Of a stretch of 64,000 bases of DNA, positions 46,073-57,240 are shown piece by piece. Made by a program: the position numbers and the translations under genes. Below the pieces are notes generated by a model. The model saw only the letters and a list, made by a program, of their open reading frames with translations, did no database searches and was not told the origin of the DNA. The stretch is from Gigaspora margarita (taxonomy: Eukaryota > Glomeromycota > Glomeromycetes > Diversisporales > Gigasporaceae), in contig WTPW01000013.1 in NCBI GenBank assembly GCA_009809945.1, positions 188,406 through 252,405 of the forward strand, read 5' to 3'. Within the stretch, counting starts at the first letter, position 1, and the number at the start of each line of letters is the position of its first letter.

Positions 46073-47040
46073 CTAACTCTAAAACTAATAAGTAAACCTT
46101 CTTTGTCTTCTAGTTAAAAGTGTAGAGCTCATTTTTCTAATTCCAATGGTAGTTAAATCATCAAAATCAGCCTAGTGGATCTCAAAATACTTGGGAGAAC
46201 ATAAGGATTAGCAAATTCACTGTTATACAAACTATTCATTTTCTTTACATATATTTTAAAAAGTTTTTTTATCATAGTAAAAATTTTTACTTAGAAACTA
46301 ATAAAACTTGTTTTAAAAAACTAGCATTTTTTGAGCCAAAGAACAAATTTACTTAAGAACTCAAAGTCAATTGTGATAATAAATGTTTGTGCAAATCATG
46401 ATTTGGGGTGAGTCAGTAGAAAAGGGACAAATTTTTCCTAAGTAAAAGTTTTCTTGACTTTAAACTTAAATATCTTAATAAATTTAATAATTTTTTTTTA
46501 TTTTAAGTCTATATAATTTCAAGATTAAAATAAAAAATTTTTAGCAAATTTGATTAAATAGTTGTTAAGATATTTAAATTTAAAAATTAAAAAAATTTTA
46601 CTAAAAATGATTTGTCCCTTTTCTACTGACTCACTTCTATTTTTGGTTTGATAGCTTTTTTCTAACTTTATTTGTTTTTTTTATATACATTTTGAGAAGT
46701 TTTTTATTGTAGTAAATAATTTTACTAAGAAAATAATAAAACACATCTTAAGAAACTAGCATTTTTTGCACCAAAGAACAACTTAACTTAAGAACTCAAA
46801 GTCAATTGTGATAATAAAATTCTGCACAAATTATGATTTTTTACTTGATAGTGTTTCTATACTTTGTATAACAGTGAATTTGCCAATTCTTATGTTCTCT
46901 TCTTTGATCCCAAGTATCTTGGGATCCACTAAGCCAATTTTGATAATTTAGCTACCATTAGAATCAGAAAAATGAGCTCTACAACTTTTAATTAAAGACC
47001 AAAGAAGATTTACTTATCCATTATTAGTTTTCAGAGTTAG
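46073..47040. mobile_element. Foldback element with internal direct repeat, 968 bp
   Basis: The left end ctaactctaaaactaataa pairs with the right end ttattagttttcagagttag, and arms of about 150 bp follow (gagctcatttttct, cttgggagaacataag). Between the arms a unit of about 210 bp (from tatattttaaaaagtttttt to agtcaattgtgataataaa) occurs twice in direct order. The second unit is separated from the first by the MITE at 46409. Two ttaggg-like words follow at 47034-47050. Confidence 0.65.
46409..46633. mobile_element. MITE with tgagtcagtagaaaagggac ends, 225 bp
   Basis: The inverted ends tgagtcagtagaaaagggac and gtcccttttctactgactca are perfect over at least 20 bp, and the arms continue with few mismatches. 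No duplication was found at the flanks. Confidence 0.7.
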
Positions 47041-47310
47041 GGTTAGGGTTAGGATTAAAGTTAAAATTAAAGTTAGAAAGAATTCTAAAAATAGAAATTT
47101 TCGTGTAACTACGGTAGAAATAGCAAAATACTATGGTAGAAATAGCAGCCCCCTTTAAAAAATTGATCTTCTAAAGAATGACTGCAATACTATAAAAGTA
47201 TATCTATTTTAAAATAAATAAGAAAATATATATAAATCTAATTTAATTACAATAATTCTAAAAATTCTAAAATGTTCTTTAATCTATATCCAAATTTGTA
47301 AACCTTATAA

Positions 47311-47834
47311 AGGACCCCGGACATCTCTCATATAGGTCATAACCGGTGTTTAAAATTCAAATTTGGTTTTATGTTCTCAAAAAGAACATTTTTAATTTCT
47401 TAATATTCTTAGTAAAATTTTAATGTTCTTTATATAGAGAAATTAATTTTTTTAATATTAAAAGAATTTTTTGTATGTTCTCAAATAGAGAACATATTTT
47501 ATTAATTTATGTTCTCAAAAATTGTATAATGTTCTTTGAGAACACTGAGAACATTGAATTTTAAACACCGGTTATAACTGGATTTTGGCCAATTTTGACC
47601 TAATTTGCTAAAAATGACAAAATCTATTTACTTTAATAACTTCTAATCCAGTAATCAGAATTAATAACTTTTTTTGTTAGATGCGACTCACTGAGAACTT
47701 CATTTTTAAAAAAAGTTCATTCAAATTGGACCACTGCCAAGATAATTGCCAAAAACTATTTTTTGCTTCTCAAATTTTAGGTGTTTTGCTAAAAAATTTC
47801 AAGTATGACCTCTATACTAGATGTCTGGGGTCCT
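47311..47834. mobile_element. aggacccc-ended element, host of a nested MITE
   Basis: Left end aggaccccggacatctctc and right end agatgtctggggtcct pair over about 30 bp. The flanks ccttataa (47303-47310) and tcttataa (47835-47842) agree at 7 of 8. The terminus aggacccc is shared with the hAT-type element at 26808. It contains the MITE at 47344-47570. Confidence 0.75.
47344..47570. mobile_element. hAT-type MITE with GTTCTC words, 227 bp
   Basis: Ends cggtgtttaaaattcaa and ttgaattttaaacaccg are perfect 17-bp inverted repeats. The flanks gtcataac (47336-47343) and gttataac (47571-47578) agree at 7 of 8. The subterminal words gttctcaaaaagaac and gagaacactgagaacat are related to those of the 28755-29308 element, although the termini differ. 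Confidence 0.82.
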
Positions 47835-47842
47835 TCTTATAA

Positions 47843-49350
47843 GCATTATATATTATTTTAATTCTAAAAATATTCCAATATATACTTATTAAAATAGTAA
47901 CAATAGTTGCAAATTCATTTACCCAATATAAAGCCACAATCAACAGACAAGATTTGAAAACTTCTGATTTTTCAATATATAATTATTTGCTTCATAAAAT
48001 TTTTTTATAAATCATAATAGAATTAAATCTATGCATATTCTTAAAAAATAATTAACCATACATTGTGTCCAAGTTCATTGAAAAGCATATTCAAATATAA
48101 TTAAATAATTATTGACTTCATTTGACAAATATTTAATTTTAGCAAAATATTCAAATAATCTTGGATTATAGAAAACCAATTTGATAAGAAATTGTAGAAT
48201 TGATAAAGAATTTATCAATAATAAACAATTTCTATAAATTTTGTTATTTAATTTATTTAATGTTAAAGGTTACTCATTTATTTGCTTATAATAGGAATCC
48301 ATATTGGAAATAATTTTTTTTGCTACAGTTATATAAATAATTTCCAATTACAAAAGAAAAAACTAAGCTTACAAAAATTGACTATTTGAATAAGTTTAAA
48401 GAGAAAAGAAACCAAAAAATCATAGATATTATAGCAAATATAAAACCTCAAAATGGAAATAGCTTCATTTCTCATTGGCAAACATAAACTAAAATACCAA
48501 TAAACCCTTTAAATAACCAGAATAAAGGAGAAAATAGAAAAAAAATCATAAAAATGGAGACTGGATGCAAGAAACTAGGTAAAACTAAAAGAATATTACT
48601 AGCTATAACCAGTGGTGACTGTCACCATCCTTTTGTATAACCAAAAATTTAATTTATTTAATACTGTATTATTAAAATACTAATTATACAATGCATCATT
48701 ATACAATTAATCATATCATAAATACTGCATACTTTTTTACATCATTTTAATATAATACAACTATAATATACATTTCTAGAAAATGAATACATTACACTCA
48801 GCAATACTTATAGTGAACTCTATAGTTGCTCGCTATGGCTACTGCCTTCACATTGCTATATTTTTCTAGATGCCTAGCACAATCAACTATATTTAACCCC
48901 TAACTCTAGCCCCAACTAAATTTTAACTAATAACTATCACAAACAATATCTTAACAGCATAGTGTACCATATAACAAACAAAGACTTTGGAAGAATCATC
49001 AAAAGAAAAATACACAATAGCCACCTACACCAAATAATCTCATTACCAAATAAGAAGAGTTAGTTAGCATGGACACAAACATAATATAGAATAACAAAAA
49101 AAATGGAATACTTATCTCTAACATCATACCAGAAAACACCAAAACAACAAAAAAGTGCCAATATAATGCAATAAAACTTGACACCACCAACAATAAAATT
49201 TTCCAATTAACAGTAGCAAAAAAAAAACATGACAACAGTAAACGATTCAATATCTAAAAGAAGCGTTAGTCTGCACTAACATGAAAAATAAATGAAAACA
49301 AAAAGAAATGAAATACTTAGCTGTGCACATAAGAGCACTAACCTGTGCCT
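47843..49350. other. AT-rich non-coding stretch
   Basis: No gene is supported. A minus-strand frame at 48999-49250 is phenylalanine-rich through A-tracts and lacks motifs. Confidence 0.35.
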
Positions 49351-49354
49351 AAAG

Positions 49355-49640
49355 AAGTACCAAATTCAATGATGCTAATGATAAAAAAAGACATATAGCA
49401 GGAAAATCAACCAAGTTATGACAAAGAAAAAACTATGTTACAAGAATCACTGAATTAGATGCTTCCAGATGTGAAAGAAAAACACCAAACTGGACAATAC
49501 AAACTGCATTACAAGAAGACACACCAAATTGGATGATACTAAGAACAAGAGAAAACACCAAACTGGATGACACCAATAACAAAGAAAGCATGTGCAAGGA
49601 ATAGAATAGGTGACACCAATGATGAATGATGCACACTACT
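49355..49640. repeat. Degenerate tandem repeat around caccaaactggatgacacca
   Basis: Units start near 49357, 49483, 49519, 49555 and 49609 with spacing of 35-70 bp. The 7790-7960 stretch has a similar flavour. The poly-phenylalanine minus-strand frame over this region is an A-tract artefact. Confidence 0.5.
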
Positions 49641-49649
49641 AAAATGGAC

Positions 49650-50960
49650 AAACAATTTAAACTAGAAATAAAAAAAAACAAATAAATATATGCTAGTACT
49701 TGTAAATACAGTAATAAAAAAAGGAAAGAAAAGAAAAAAAAATACAGTAATAAAAAAAAAGAAAAAAAGAAAAAAAACAAAAAAAAAGATTATCAGATCT
49801 TTTATACTGCTGTGTAATTAGTGTTGATCATTACTACTGGTGATTTTAATTATATTTCAAACTAAAATGTAAGACATCCTTAAAAGCTTTTTATCATTAG
49901 AAGATTTAATATATACAAAATAATTATTGACCAAAAAGAATAAAAAGTAAAAAAATGCTAAAGCAAATGATAAAAACAATAATACCATAAAGATTGAAAT
50001 TAGAATTATGTGGCGCTCAATGTTCAATATCTTATCACATAAAGGAAAGATATTTCTGGTAATTGAGGTACCAAACAAATCAAATAATATTGAAATAAAG
50101 AAGGTTGGTAAAGAAATCAAAGCAATTATTTCACAAAGTTTTCCAAAAAATGAGGCAATTGTAAAGAATTAAACTTCAAAAAATTTATAAATAAAGAAAC
50201 TCAAAAAAAGCAACTGAATATAATTGTTATATAACAAAATTTTATTAATTTATAATACCATCAATGCATTCTGTGAGCTCAATAACTGCATGGATTTAAT
50301 GGCAAAATTATTATATAGTAATAAAGCTTACAATTTTTTCTAATATGTAATAATTCTAGAAATTAAAACTATTAAGGGTCGTAATTGAAGCAAATTCTTA
50401 CTTGTGTAACAAGTACTCAAATACAATGGTAAAAATAATTGTATGTATCAGGTTTGACAAAAATTGACATGTCGCATAGTGTGTGCATATGCAAATTTGC
50501 TCTGGTTGTAACTCATTAATGTAATATTTTCGCAATGCTCTCATTTTGTGATTATCTTGAAACTAAACCAATCAAGTTCTTAATTGATTACCTATTTTGG
50601 GTCCTTAACAAATGTTACGTTTTTGATGTTTATAGAGTTACCTTTTTATAAAGTTAGGACTAGTAGGTTATTAAATATCAAAGAATACTATTTAAAATCA
50701 ATATATGAAATCTTACCCGCTTTAAGAGACCCCTATATACTAAGTAAATTATTCAATCAAAGTGAATATCGCAATAATCACATGAATTTGGAGTCAATAT
50801 GTGTTTATTGTATTGCCACTGGCTCTTATGCAGATCACGAATCAATAAAGAAAAAAGATAATCTTCACCAGAAATATAATAGAGAATCATCAAAACAAAA
50901 CTATATTCGACTACAAAAATGATGCAATTGAACAAAAAAGTTATTTGACACCGTTACGTT
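49650..50960. other. Intergenic, no supported gene
   Basis: Two open frames (minus 49857-50120, hydrophobic; plus 50584-50922, 112 codons) show no family motif. The second lies just upstream of the kinase fragment and could be part of its 5' region. CpG content rises from about 50.4 kb. Confidence 0.3.
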
Positions 50961-50967
50961 ACGTAGC

Positions 50968-50976
50968 ATAAATAGC
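50968..50976 (+). promoter_or_regulatory. Possible TATA element of the kinase fragment
   Basis: cataaatag lies 34 bp before the ATG at 51002. Position and sequence fit a TATA-like box with a short leader, but this is only a guess. Confidence 0.25.
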
Positions 50977-51001
50977 GGTATTCACCGAGGATTTGTGTTA
51001 C

Positions 51002-51338
51002 ATGTCAAATTATAAAATTAACAAGATTCAAAAAAGAAAAAAAAAACAAAAAAAAAAAAGAATAAAAAAAACATCCCAATTAATTATGACCAATCCAATA
51101 GATAATGAAAAATGTGCAAATTGTAACCGAGATAATACATCTCCAGCATGGTGTCAAATATGTGACCCTCAGAAAACAACACTAGGATGGACAAGTGGAA
51201 ATAAAGATGTCGATTATTGTATTAAAGAATTTCAACTTAAGGCTACACATTATAATAATGTGATTGAGTGGATTACTTATGATAGATTCGATAATATTCA
51301 ACATAATTGTGATGGATATTCGGCAATCTGGTTAGATG
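51002..51338 (+). pseudogene. Kinase N-terminus truncated at WLDG by a hAT-type end
   Basis: The protein starts MSNYKINK, followed by a lysine tract and MTNPIDNEKCANCNRDNTS. It then carries WCQICDPQKTTLGWTSGN, FQLKATHYNNVIEWI, NIQHNCDGYSAIWLD. This is the N-terminus of a Rhizophagus tyrosine-kinase-like protein: a four-cysteine knuckle plus the approach to the catalytic domain. As in the array at 32-33.6 kb, the glycine loop after DNIQ is missing (HNCDGYS), so it belongs to the same P-loop-less subfamily. The frame meets tagtgatttgaac at 51339, adding two foreign residues before a stop. The ATG at 50993 is three codons upstream in the same frame. Nothing downstream resumes the kinase. Confidence 0.75.
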
Positions 51339-51910
51339 TAGTGATTTGAACTATAATCGGGTAACCGACCCGAACCGAAAGAAATACGGTTAACCGATTG
51401 AGTAAAATGCTTAATCGGGTAATTCGGCATAATCGGCTGATAGCCGGTTAACCGATTACAAAAACGGTAAGAACAGTTTTTTCTTTACATTCATAGTGTT
51501 CTGACCCAGGTTGGTTGACCCGTACGGGTCACGGGTCAGAAATTGATATAACCCGGGTCAAACGGGTCAGGATAGGGATGTGACGCACCCGCCAAATTTG
51601 TTGAAGAGTTTGCATTTTTTATTGTCTGATGATTTTGGATTTGCCATTGTTGGGCTAAAGTAATTTTGATCAACTTATGTGTATTATCGATAGACCGGTT
51701 ATTTAAATATTGAATGCTATGAAAATTATAATCCGGTTGACCCGGTTGACCCGATTGGTCCGGACAACTCGGGTTAACCGGTAATTCGATTAGAAATTCT
51801 GATCTGGTTGACCCGGATAATTCGGATAACGCAGGTCGACTGAGTTAACCGAAATAGTTCCGGTTAATCCGATTGGAATCGGGTGGGACCGGTTCGGGTA
51901 ACCTGATAGT
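51339..51910. mobile_element. hAT-type end with GGTTAACC words, plus a nested end
   Basis: Begins tagtgatttgaac directly after gttagatg (51331-51338). The words gggtaaccg, ggttaaccgatt and aatcggctgatagccg fill 51360-51470 and 51720-51900. At 51504 a second terminus, tagtgttctgaccc, begins with gacccgggtc words; it matches the end of the 37998-39276 element but has no partner end here. No right terminus of the outer element is evident before the next MITE. Confidence 0.6.
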
Positions 51911-51912
51911 AT

Positions 51913-52274
51913 AAGGCCACGCAAAGTTGATTTTTCGTTTTGCATTTCATGAAATTTGAAAACTTGGGTCGGTCAGTCGGGTTTTTTTTTAATTTACTGC
52001 AAATTAATATAATATTGCTCACATCTAAGGTCATGCAGGGTTTACTCAACAAGGAATCAAAAAAATTTGGTCGGCTGTCATATTTTTTCCGTCAGTTATC
52101 GGACAATTACGGGGAATTAGGTCTCATTGGGTGATACCGGATGAGAATAGTGGAAAAAATTAAAAGTCAAAATCGAACAATTGGCACAATTGAGATATAA
52201 AAAAAAAAATTTGAAAAATTGAAAAAACGGGTCGGCGGGTAATGCAAAACAAAAATCAACTTTACGTGGCTTTA
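51913..52274. mobile_element. MITE with aaggccacgcaaagttgatt ends, 362 bp
   Basis: The left end aaggccacgcaaagttgatt, then tttcgttttgcatt, pairs with the right aatgcaaaacaaaaatcaac then tttacgtggcttt. Its interior is shared, inverted, with 34300-34592, and its terminus resembles 33971-34216. The target duplication is unclear. Confidence 0.7.
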
Positions 52275-52592
52275 TCACAATTAAAATTTTTTCTATTTAA
52301 TTATTAATTTATTATTTTTCCTGTTACTATTTATTGTTAGCAAACAATTTAGTTTAATATGAGGTTCTTTATGCGCGTATATAATAAATTGTAAATTTTG
52401 AATTTTTTTTTTAAAAAAATATAACTTTTAGTGATGACTATCCGATCCAAGTAATAAATTATTGTAATTACTAAACAGTATTTTACTTTGGACCCGCTTT
52501 TATAAGCTAATTAGATCTTGTAAAATCATGGAATGATCTACAAAAATTGGTCAATCGGAATGAAAGCCCCGCTATGCAGATCGTGATGTAGC

Positions 52593-52828
52593 TAGGGTTC
52601 GAGGCACATAAGCACGGGCATGCCTTTCAACTGTTGGGCATGCCCTAGTCATGTGATATTAATATCATTCTGATTGGTTAATATGGTCGGAAGTAATCGG
52701 AACTGTAGACAGTCAAGTACATCAAAGAACGGAAAGCAATTGTTTGATATTTTCTATACGCCTTTAGGCACAAGGGGCATACCTCAATCTAAGGCATGCC
52801 TAATTTTTTACGCGTGTCTCGAACCCTA
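52593..52828. mobile_element. MITE with tagggttcgagrcac ends and GGCATGCC words
   Basis: The inverted ends are tagggttcgaggcac and gtctcgaaccct. The palindromic word ggcatgcc occurs near both ends (52620-52650, 52785-52800). No matching 8-bp flank was found, so assignment to hAT is uncertain. Confidence 0.55.
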
Positions 52829-53219
52829 CTTTAAGCGCTTAGGATCGATTTTACTGTCACGTAATCTTCGGGTGTTAATCTAAAAAAAAACTTCGTTTCT
52901 ATTAGGGTTTAGATTTAGGGTTGGTTAGAAAGGACAGTATTATTGTAAAATTGCGCGGGAAATTATTTTGTCAGGCATTAAAGAGGGTTTACTAGACTAA
53001 ATTGCAATTTTTGCAAAGCGAACGTTAGTTTTGAATTTTTACGTTACACCAGATTTGTATGATAGGCGTACGAAGTTCACGTGACAATAAAATCGATATT
53101 ATTAGTCCATCCACTTATTTGCACGGGTAATATAAACTTTTGAAGAGGAAATAGCCAATCGGTGAGTACAAATTTTGACTATTCCGGATTAGCCCGACAA
53201 AGAATCCGAACACGCGTAA

Positions 53220-53695
53220 CATATCGACCGATTTGGTTCGACCCCTAAATAAGCCAATCACGATTGAGAATTATTTTTCGTTAAAATTTATTACAAAATA
53301 AGTTTTTCAAAAACGGTCTTCTAAACTTACTTTGAGGTATTTAAATAATTGTGTAGAATATTGCAATATCTACATGTTTAATTGTTAGCTGAAAATAAGT
53401 TAAAAAGGCCGTTTTCCTGAAAAATTGCACCCGAATTCATTCTTACCCATTATACAACCGATCAAAACAATAACAAACCAATCGTTCACTATCCAAAAAT
53501 ACCCGAGCATTTCAACAACTAGTGATAGTGCTTTCTTTTATAGCTTAACATGACTGTTTTTATTATTTATTTCACATAGTGACTAAAAAAACTTTTTACT
53601 GAATTTTTGTTTGTTATTCTTCATGTCATTTAATAGCAAAAGATTGAGTAAAAGTTTATTGAAAAAGACCTCACAAAATTAAATCAGTGGATATG
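53220..53695. mobile_element. 494-bp MITE family, copy 3
   Basis: Same orientation and order as 4495-4988: catatcgaccgatttgg end, gttaaaaaggccgtttt core, atttcaacaactagtga and the end aaatcagtggatatg. It keeps many CpGs that are TpG or CpA in the other two copies, so it is the least deaminated. Confidence 0.7.
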
Positions 53696-53699
53696 AAAG

Positions 53700-55180
53700 A
53701 AGAAAAAGGCAAAAATATGCAAAATTAATGTTTCAATCGATCTTGTGCACTAATTAAAAATGATGGGATTGAAATTTTACATATAGTAAGCATTAATCTC
53801 ATCCTATAGCCTCTAACGATAAGGCTCTAACTTACATTCTTATCTCACGCACTTAGTTTATTTACAAAATCGGATTCCCTTTTATGGTTTGTATTACTCG
53901 CGCAATAAGTAAAATGGCTTTAAGCGATCCCCTAAATAAAGAAAAGAAGATCTATATACAAATGTTGGGGTAAAACTAATAGGAAAATTCGAATCTCTAA
54001 TGTCACAAATTTCGAATTTGTTACATAGTTCCCATGGGATAAATATTTATGCATTTACATTCGTACTAACAGATCTTGAATGAATGCACTTTCGTACTAA
54101 ATAATCACGTATCAATTAAATCGCAATAATGCTTAAAATTTTAGTAGCATAATTGTACTGTACATCTTTATGTATATATATTGACTACCAGTAGGAGAAC
54201 AATAAAATATTAATAACAGTGGTGATAGTTATAATAAACTAGTATTGAATACGATTATTAAATTAATTTGAAATCTCACTATTCAAAATGTAAGGTTAAT
54301 TTTAACCTAGTATTCTTGAATAGTATAAAGGCTTCGTGCTAAAAAGCGTAAATCTGCAAGCATTATGAGAACGGCAAGGCTCTAACAATATATAGATTAC
54401 CATAATGTTTAGAATCATCAGTAAAGTATCACAGAATTAAATGATCACACTAATTCGAGAATAGTATAATTATAAACTATTATTGTAACATCTGGCAGTC
54501 ATACACATGTTAGAATTTTCGATTTTTTTATTACTAAAAATTCGGGCTTCGTATCTCAATTTTAGTTAACTAATGACCAAATATAGCAGGCAGTAACATT
54601 ATAAATTATTAATAAAAAGGTTTAAGTTAAACGCTTTTTCTAAAAAAAATAAAGCTAAACACATAATTGATAAGATTAATTGTAAGTAAAACTATAAAGT
54701 ATATAAGCTAATTAGTCCTAAATTTTCGGTTATTTTTTTTTTTTTTTTATAAATAGTTTTCATATGATAAAAAAAATATTTTTTGATTAGCAGGTTCAAA
54801 AATTAATTTTTAATCACGTAATTTAGAAATATCGAACCTGGATTTGTATTTAACCATCAAGCAATTGCAATAATAAGAGGAATAGTAAAAACGATATAAT
54901 AACAGTATATTAATATCATATATTGATATGTGTCCTGATGATGTATATTTCCTTTTCCAGAATTGCAATTATGAGGAAATTTTGACTATCGATCAGATTA
55001 TTCTAATCCATACATGGTAAAAGGTTGACATAATCCTTAAAATTAAAGTACTGAATTAACCAGTTTAAGTCGAGAGTGCATGTTTTTACCATACTAAGTA
55101 CAAATATAGATATGCGGCGTTACAGATGGAAGATGTTGAAACTACATCTTTGATGCTCGTAAAAAACTGTAATTTCAAAT
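53700..55180. other. Intergenic upstream of the BTB-BACK-LRR gene
   Basis: No gene or repeat recognised. Moderately AT-rich with normal CpG. Confidence 0.3.
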
Positions 55181-55182
55181 CA

Positions 55183-55358
55183 CAGTCGACTCTTTCTATA
55201 ACGAGATTTTAGTTCTGGCTGTTAAAAAAAGTTCGCTAAATAAATTAATAGGCTTTTAGGAAACCATGACTCTTTTTATACCGAACTATTATAAAATTCA
55301 AAAATCATTATATCCAGAATTCGTTATAGAGAGGTTCGGTATAAAGAGAATTGACTTG
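55183..55358. mobile_element. Pogo/Tigger-like MITE, 176 bp
   Basis: The left end cagtcgactctttctataac pairs with the right end ggtataaagagaattgacttg. TA follows on the right (55359-55360) but the left flank is CA. The word ctataacga and its complements recur. Probably one flank has mutated. Confidence 0.6.
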
Positions 55359-55841
55359 TATATAGAAAAATGAATCTTTCGCTTCACTCAGGACAATATT
55401 TTGACAAGCTAATACAGTTAAATTTTGAGTTTCGATTACGGGTTTTAATTAGACGACATTCATTTTATATTTCCCACCTGAGCCAATATTACCATTCGTC
55501 ATTATAAATAGGATTATTAAGGTGCTCAGTTAAAAAATGGTAAAGATAACCAGGCAAAAGAAGCATTGTTAAAACACATGGTCACAAATAGTGTTAATGT
55601 GTGAATAATAAATAATACAATTAATATGAAATTTCAGTAAAGTACACTACCAAGCTTCTCCAAATGGAGTTTAAAGGAAAAAAAAAAAACGTTTCCGCAT
55701 ATCACTACGTTTTTCTCGATAAACAAAGTTATGTAGTACGTATGTGATCATGCTTAATAAGGTTAAGTATATGCCAATATGAACGATATTATGTGCATAT
55801 ACCTAATGATCACTTAACCCAATATGTAAGGTAAATTTCAT

Positions 55842-55850
55842 TATATAAAT
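55842..55850 (+). promoter_or_regulatory. TATA-like element before the BTB-BACK-LRR gene
   Basis: tatataaat lies about 40 bp upstream of the ATG at 55889, followed by an A-rich leader. Placement suits a short 5' leader. It is a pattern match only. Confidence 0.35.
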
Positions 55851-56153
55851 TCATTCCGTTTCTCTAAAAAAACAAAACAAAAAAAAACATGCCGATTAAA
55901 ATTTTCGAAAAACTTTCAAATAACTATATTAAACTTTTCGAAGATGGTTATGATTTCAATGTAGTTATTGAAGTTGGAAAATCCCCTGATATCAAGGAAT
56001 TTAAGGCACATACCACGATATTAAAATATAGGTCTTTGTATTTTCAAAATAAATTAGAAAAAATTGTCAGCGACTCGACAAACGTCAAAAGAATTAACAT
56101 AAAACCGCACATTTCTATTCAACAATTTGAAATTTTCATCAAGTAAGTTAGAC

Positions 56154-56371
56154 CGATTGAAATTATAATTTTGTTTAACGTGTCTTTTTGGTGCTTAAGC
56201 GCAATGGAGATCAATCTAAACAAAAATTATATTATATTCCTATTCTTATTGGATGGTTTAAAACCACGTAATTTATTAAAATTTCAAGATGTATTGGACA
56301 TAGATTTTGGCTTGTTTGATTTCATAAGAGGAGGTAGAAAGAACGTTAAACGAAATTATAATTTCCAACCG
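56154..56371. mobile_element. MITE filling most of the BTB-BACK-LRR intron
   Basis: The left end cgattgaaattataatttt, then gtttaacg, pairs with the right cgttaaacgaaattataatt then tccaaccg. It occupies 218 of the 295 intron bases. A related right end lies at 21622-21655. A frame running through it (56171-56383) is incidental. Confidence 0.6.
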
Positions 56372-57240
56372 CCTTATAAGTAAATTAACTATTTTTATAA
56401 TTTCCTTAATTGACTTTATTTTTTAATTTAATAATAGGTATATTTATGGAGGGTTGGCGATTTTAGATAACCTCGAAGCTCAATTTATTTTTGATCTTAC
56501 GTTAGCCGCTTATGAGTTACTTCTTGAAGAGTTAGCAGAAACTCTTGAAACTTATTTAATTGAGTATATGACAGACTGGCTACATTCTAATTTTAATCAG
56601 GTTTATAAAACGAGTTTCCAAAATAATAAACTTCAAAAATTGCAAGAATGGTGTAGCGACATCGCAGCAAAATATCCCAACCTTGTTTTTGATTCGGAAC
56701 ATTTCACCTCCTTTAATGAAATTGGATTAATTTCACTTATTAAACGTGATGATTTACAAATGGATGAGATTGAAATTTGGAATTTTATTATAAAATGGGG
56801 AATTGCTCAAAATCCTAGTCTACCTTCCAATCTTGAAGACTGGTCTGATGAAAATTTTATGACTTTAAAGGTCACTTTGAAAAATTTTTTACCTTTTATC
56901 CGTTATTTTCAAATTTCTGGTGCAGATGTTGCAAATCACATAATGCCATATTCTCAAATTCTTGGGAAAAAACTTTGGATTGATTTAACTAAAAAATTTA
57001 TGATACCTAATTATCAAGCAATTCCAATGATTCCACCATCTCGAATAAATTTCAAAAAAAAGGAAGCACGTGAATATTTTATACAAGGTAAATTATCTCA
57101 AAGCGTTAGAACTTGAAGAAGAAATTTTCGAGATTAGCCAGCATGATGTTGAAGATCAAAGTTCTTCGGTCTGGGATCTTTCTTATAGCGACTGTAGCTT
57201 TGAAGAAATGAATGGGTTAATTAAGGCACTTTGCAAGAAT

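Larger units (their letters stand above)
44972..47153. mobile_element. 2.2-kb inverted-repeat element hosting nested elements
   Basis: The ends share about 65 bp: gcctatttctaccatggttt, tgctatttccactatgg and atttctattttta on the left, with complements on the right. The exact 8-bp duplication tttaaaaa lies at 44964-44971 and 47154-47161 (a low-complexity word, so weaker evidence). Inside are the elements at 45338, 46073 and 46409. It is non-coding. Confidence 0.7.

Noticed and set aside
47034-47053. Telomere repeat (ttaggg)
   Set aside because: Only two to three units lie here, and similarly at 3067; such words occur at element ends throughout and do not mark a chromosome end.
49433-49780. Phenylalanine-rich minus-strand frame
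   Set aside because: It results from A-tracts and a tandem repeat, with no motif.
50584-50922. 112-codon frame upstream of the kinase stub
   Set aside because: No motif, no recognisable splice link to the kinase start, and length within chance for AT-rich DNA.
57088-57142. Short intron to explain the frame change in the BTB-BACK-LRR gene
   Set aside because: A GTAAAT donor and CCAG acceptor exist, but the splice would remove the conserved KALELEEEIFEI and lead to a stop.
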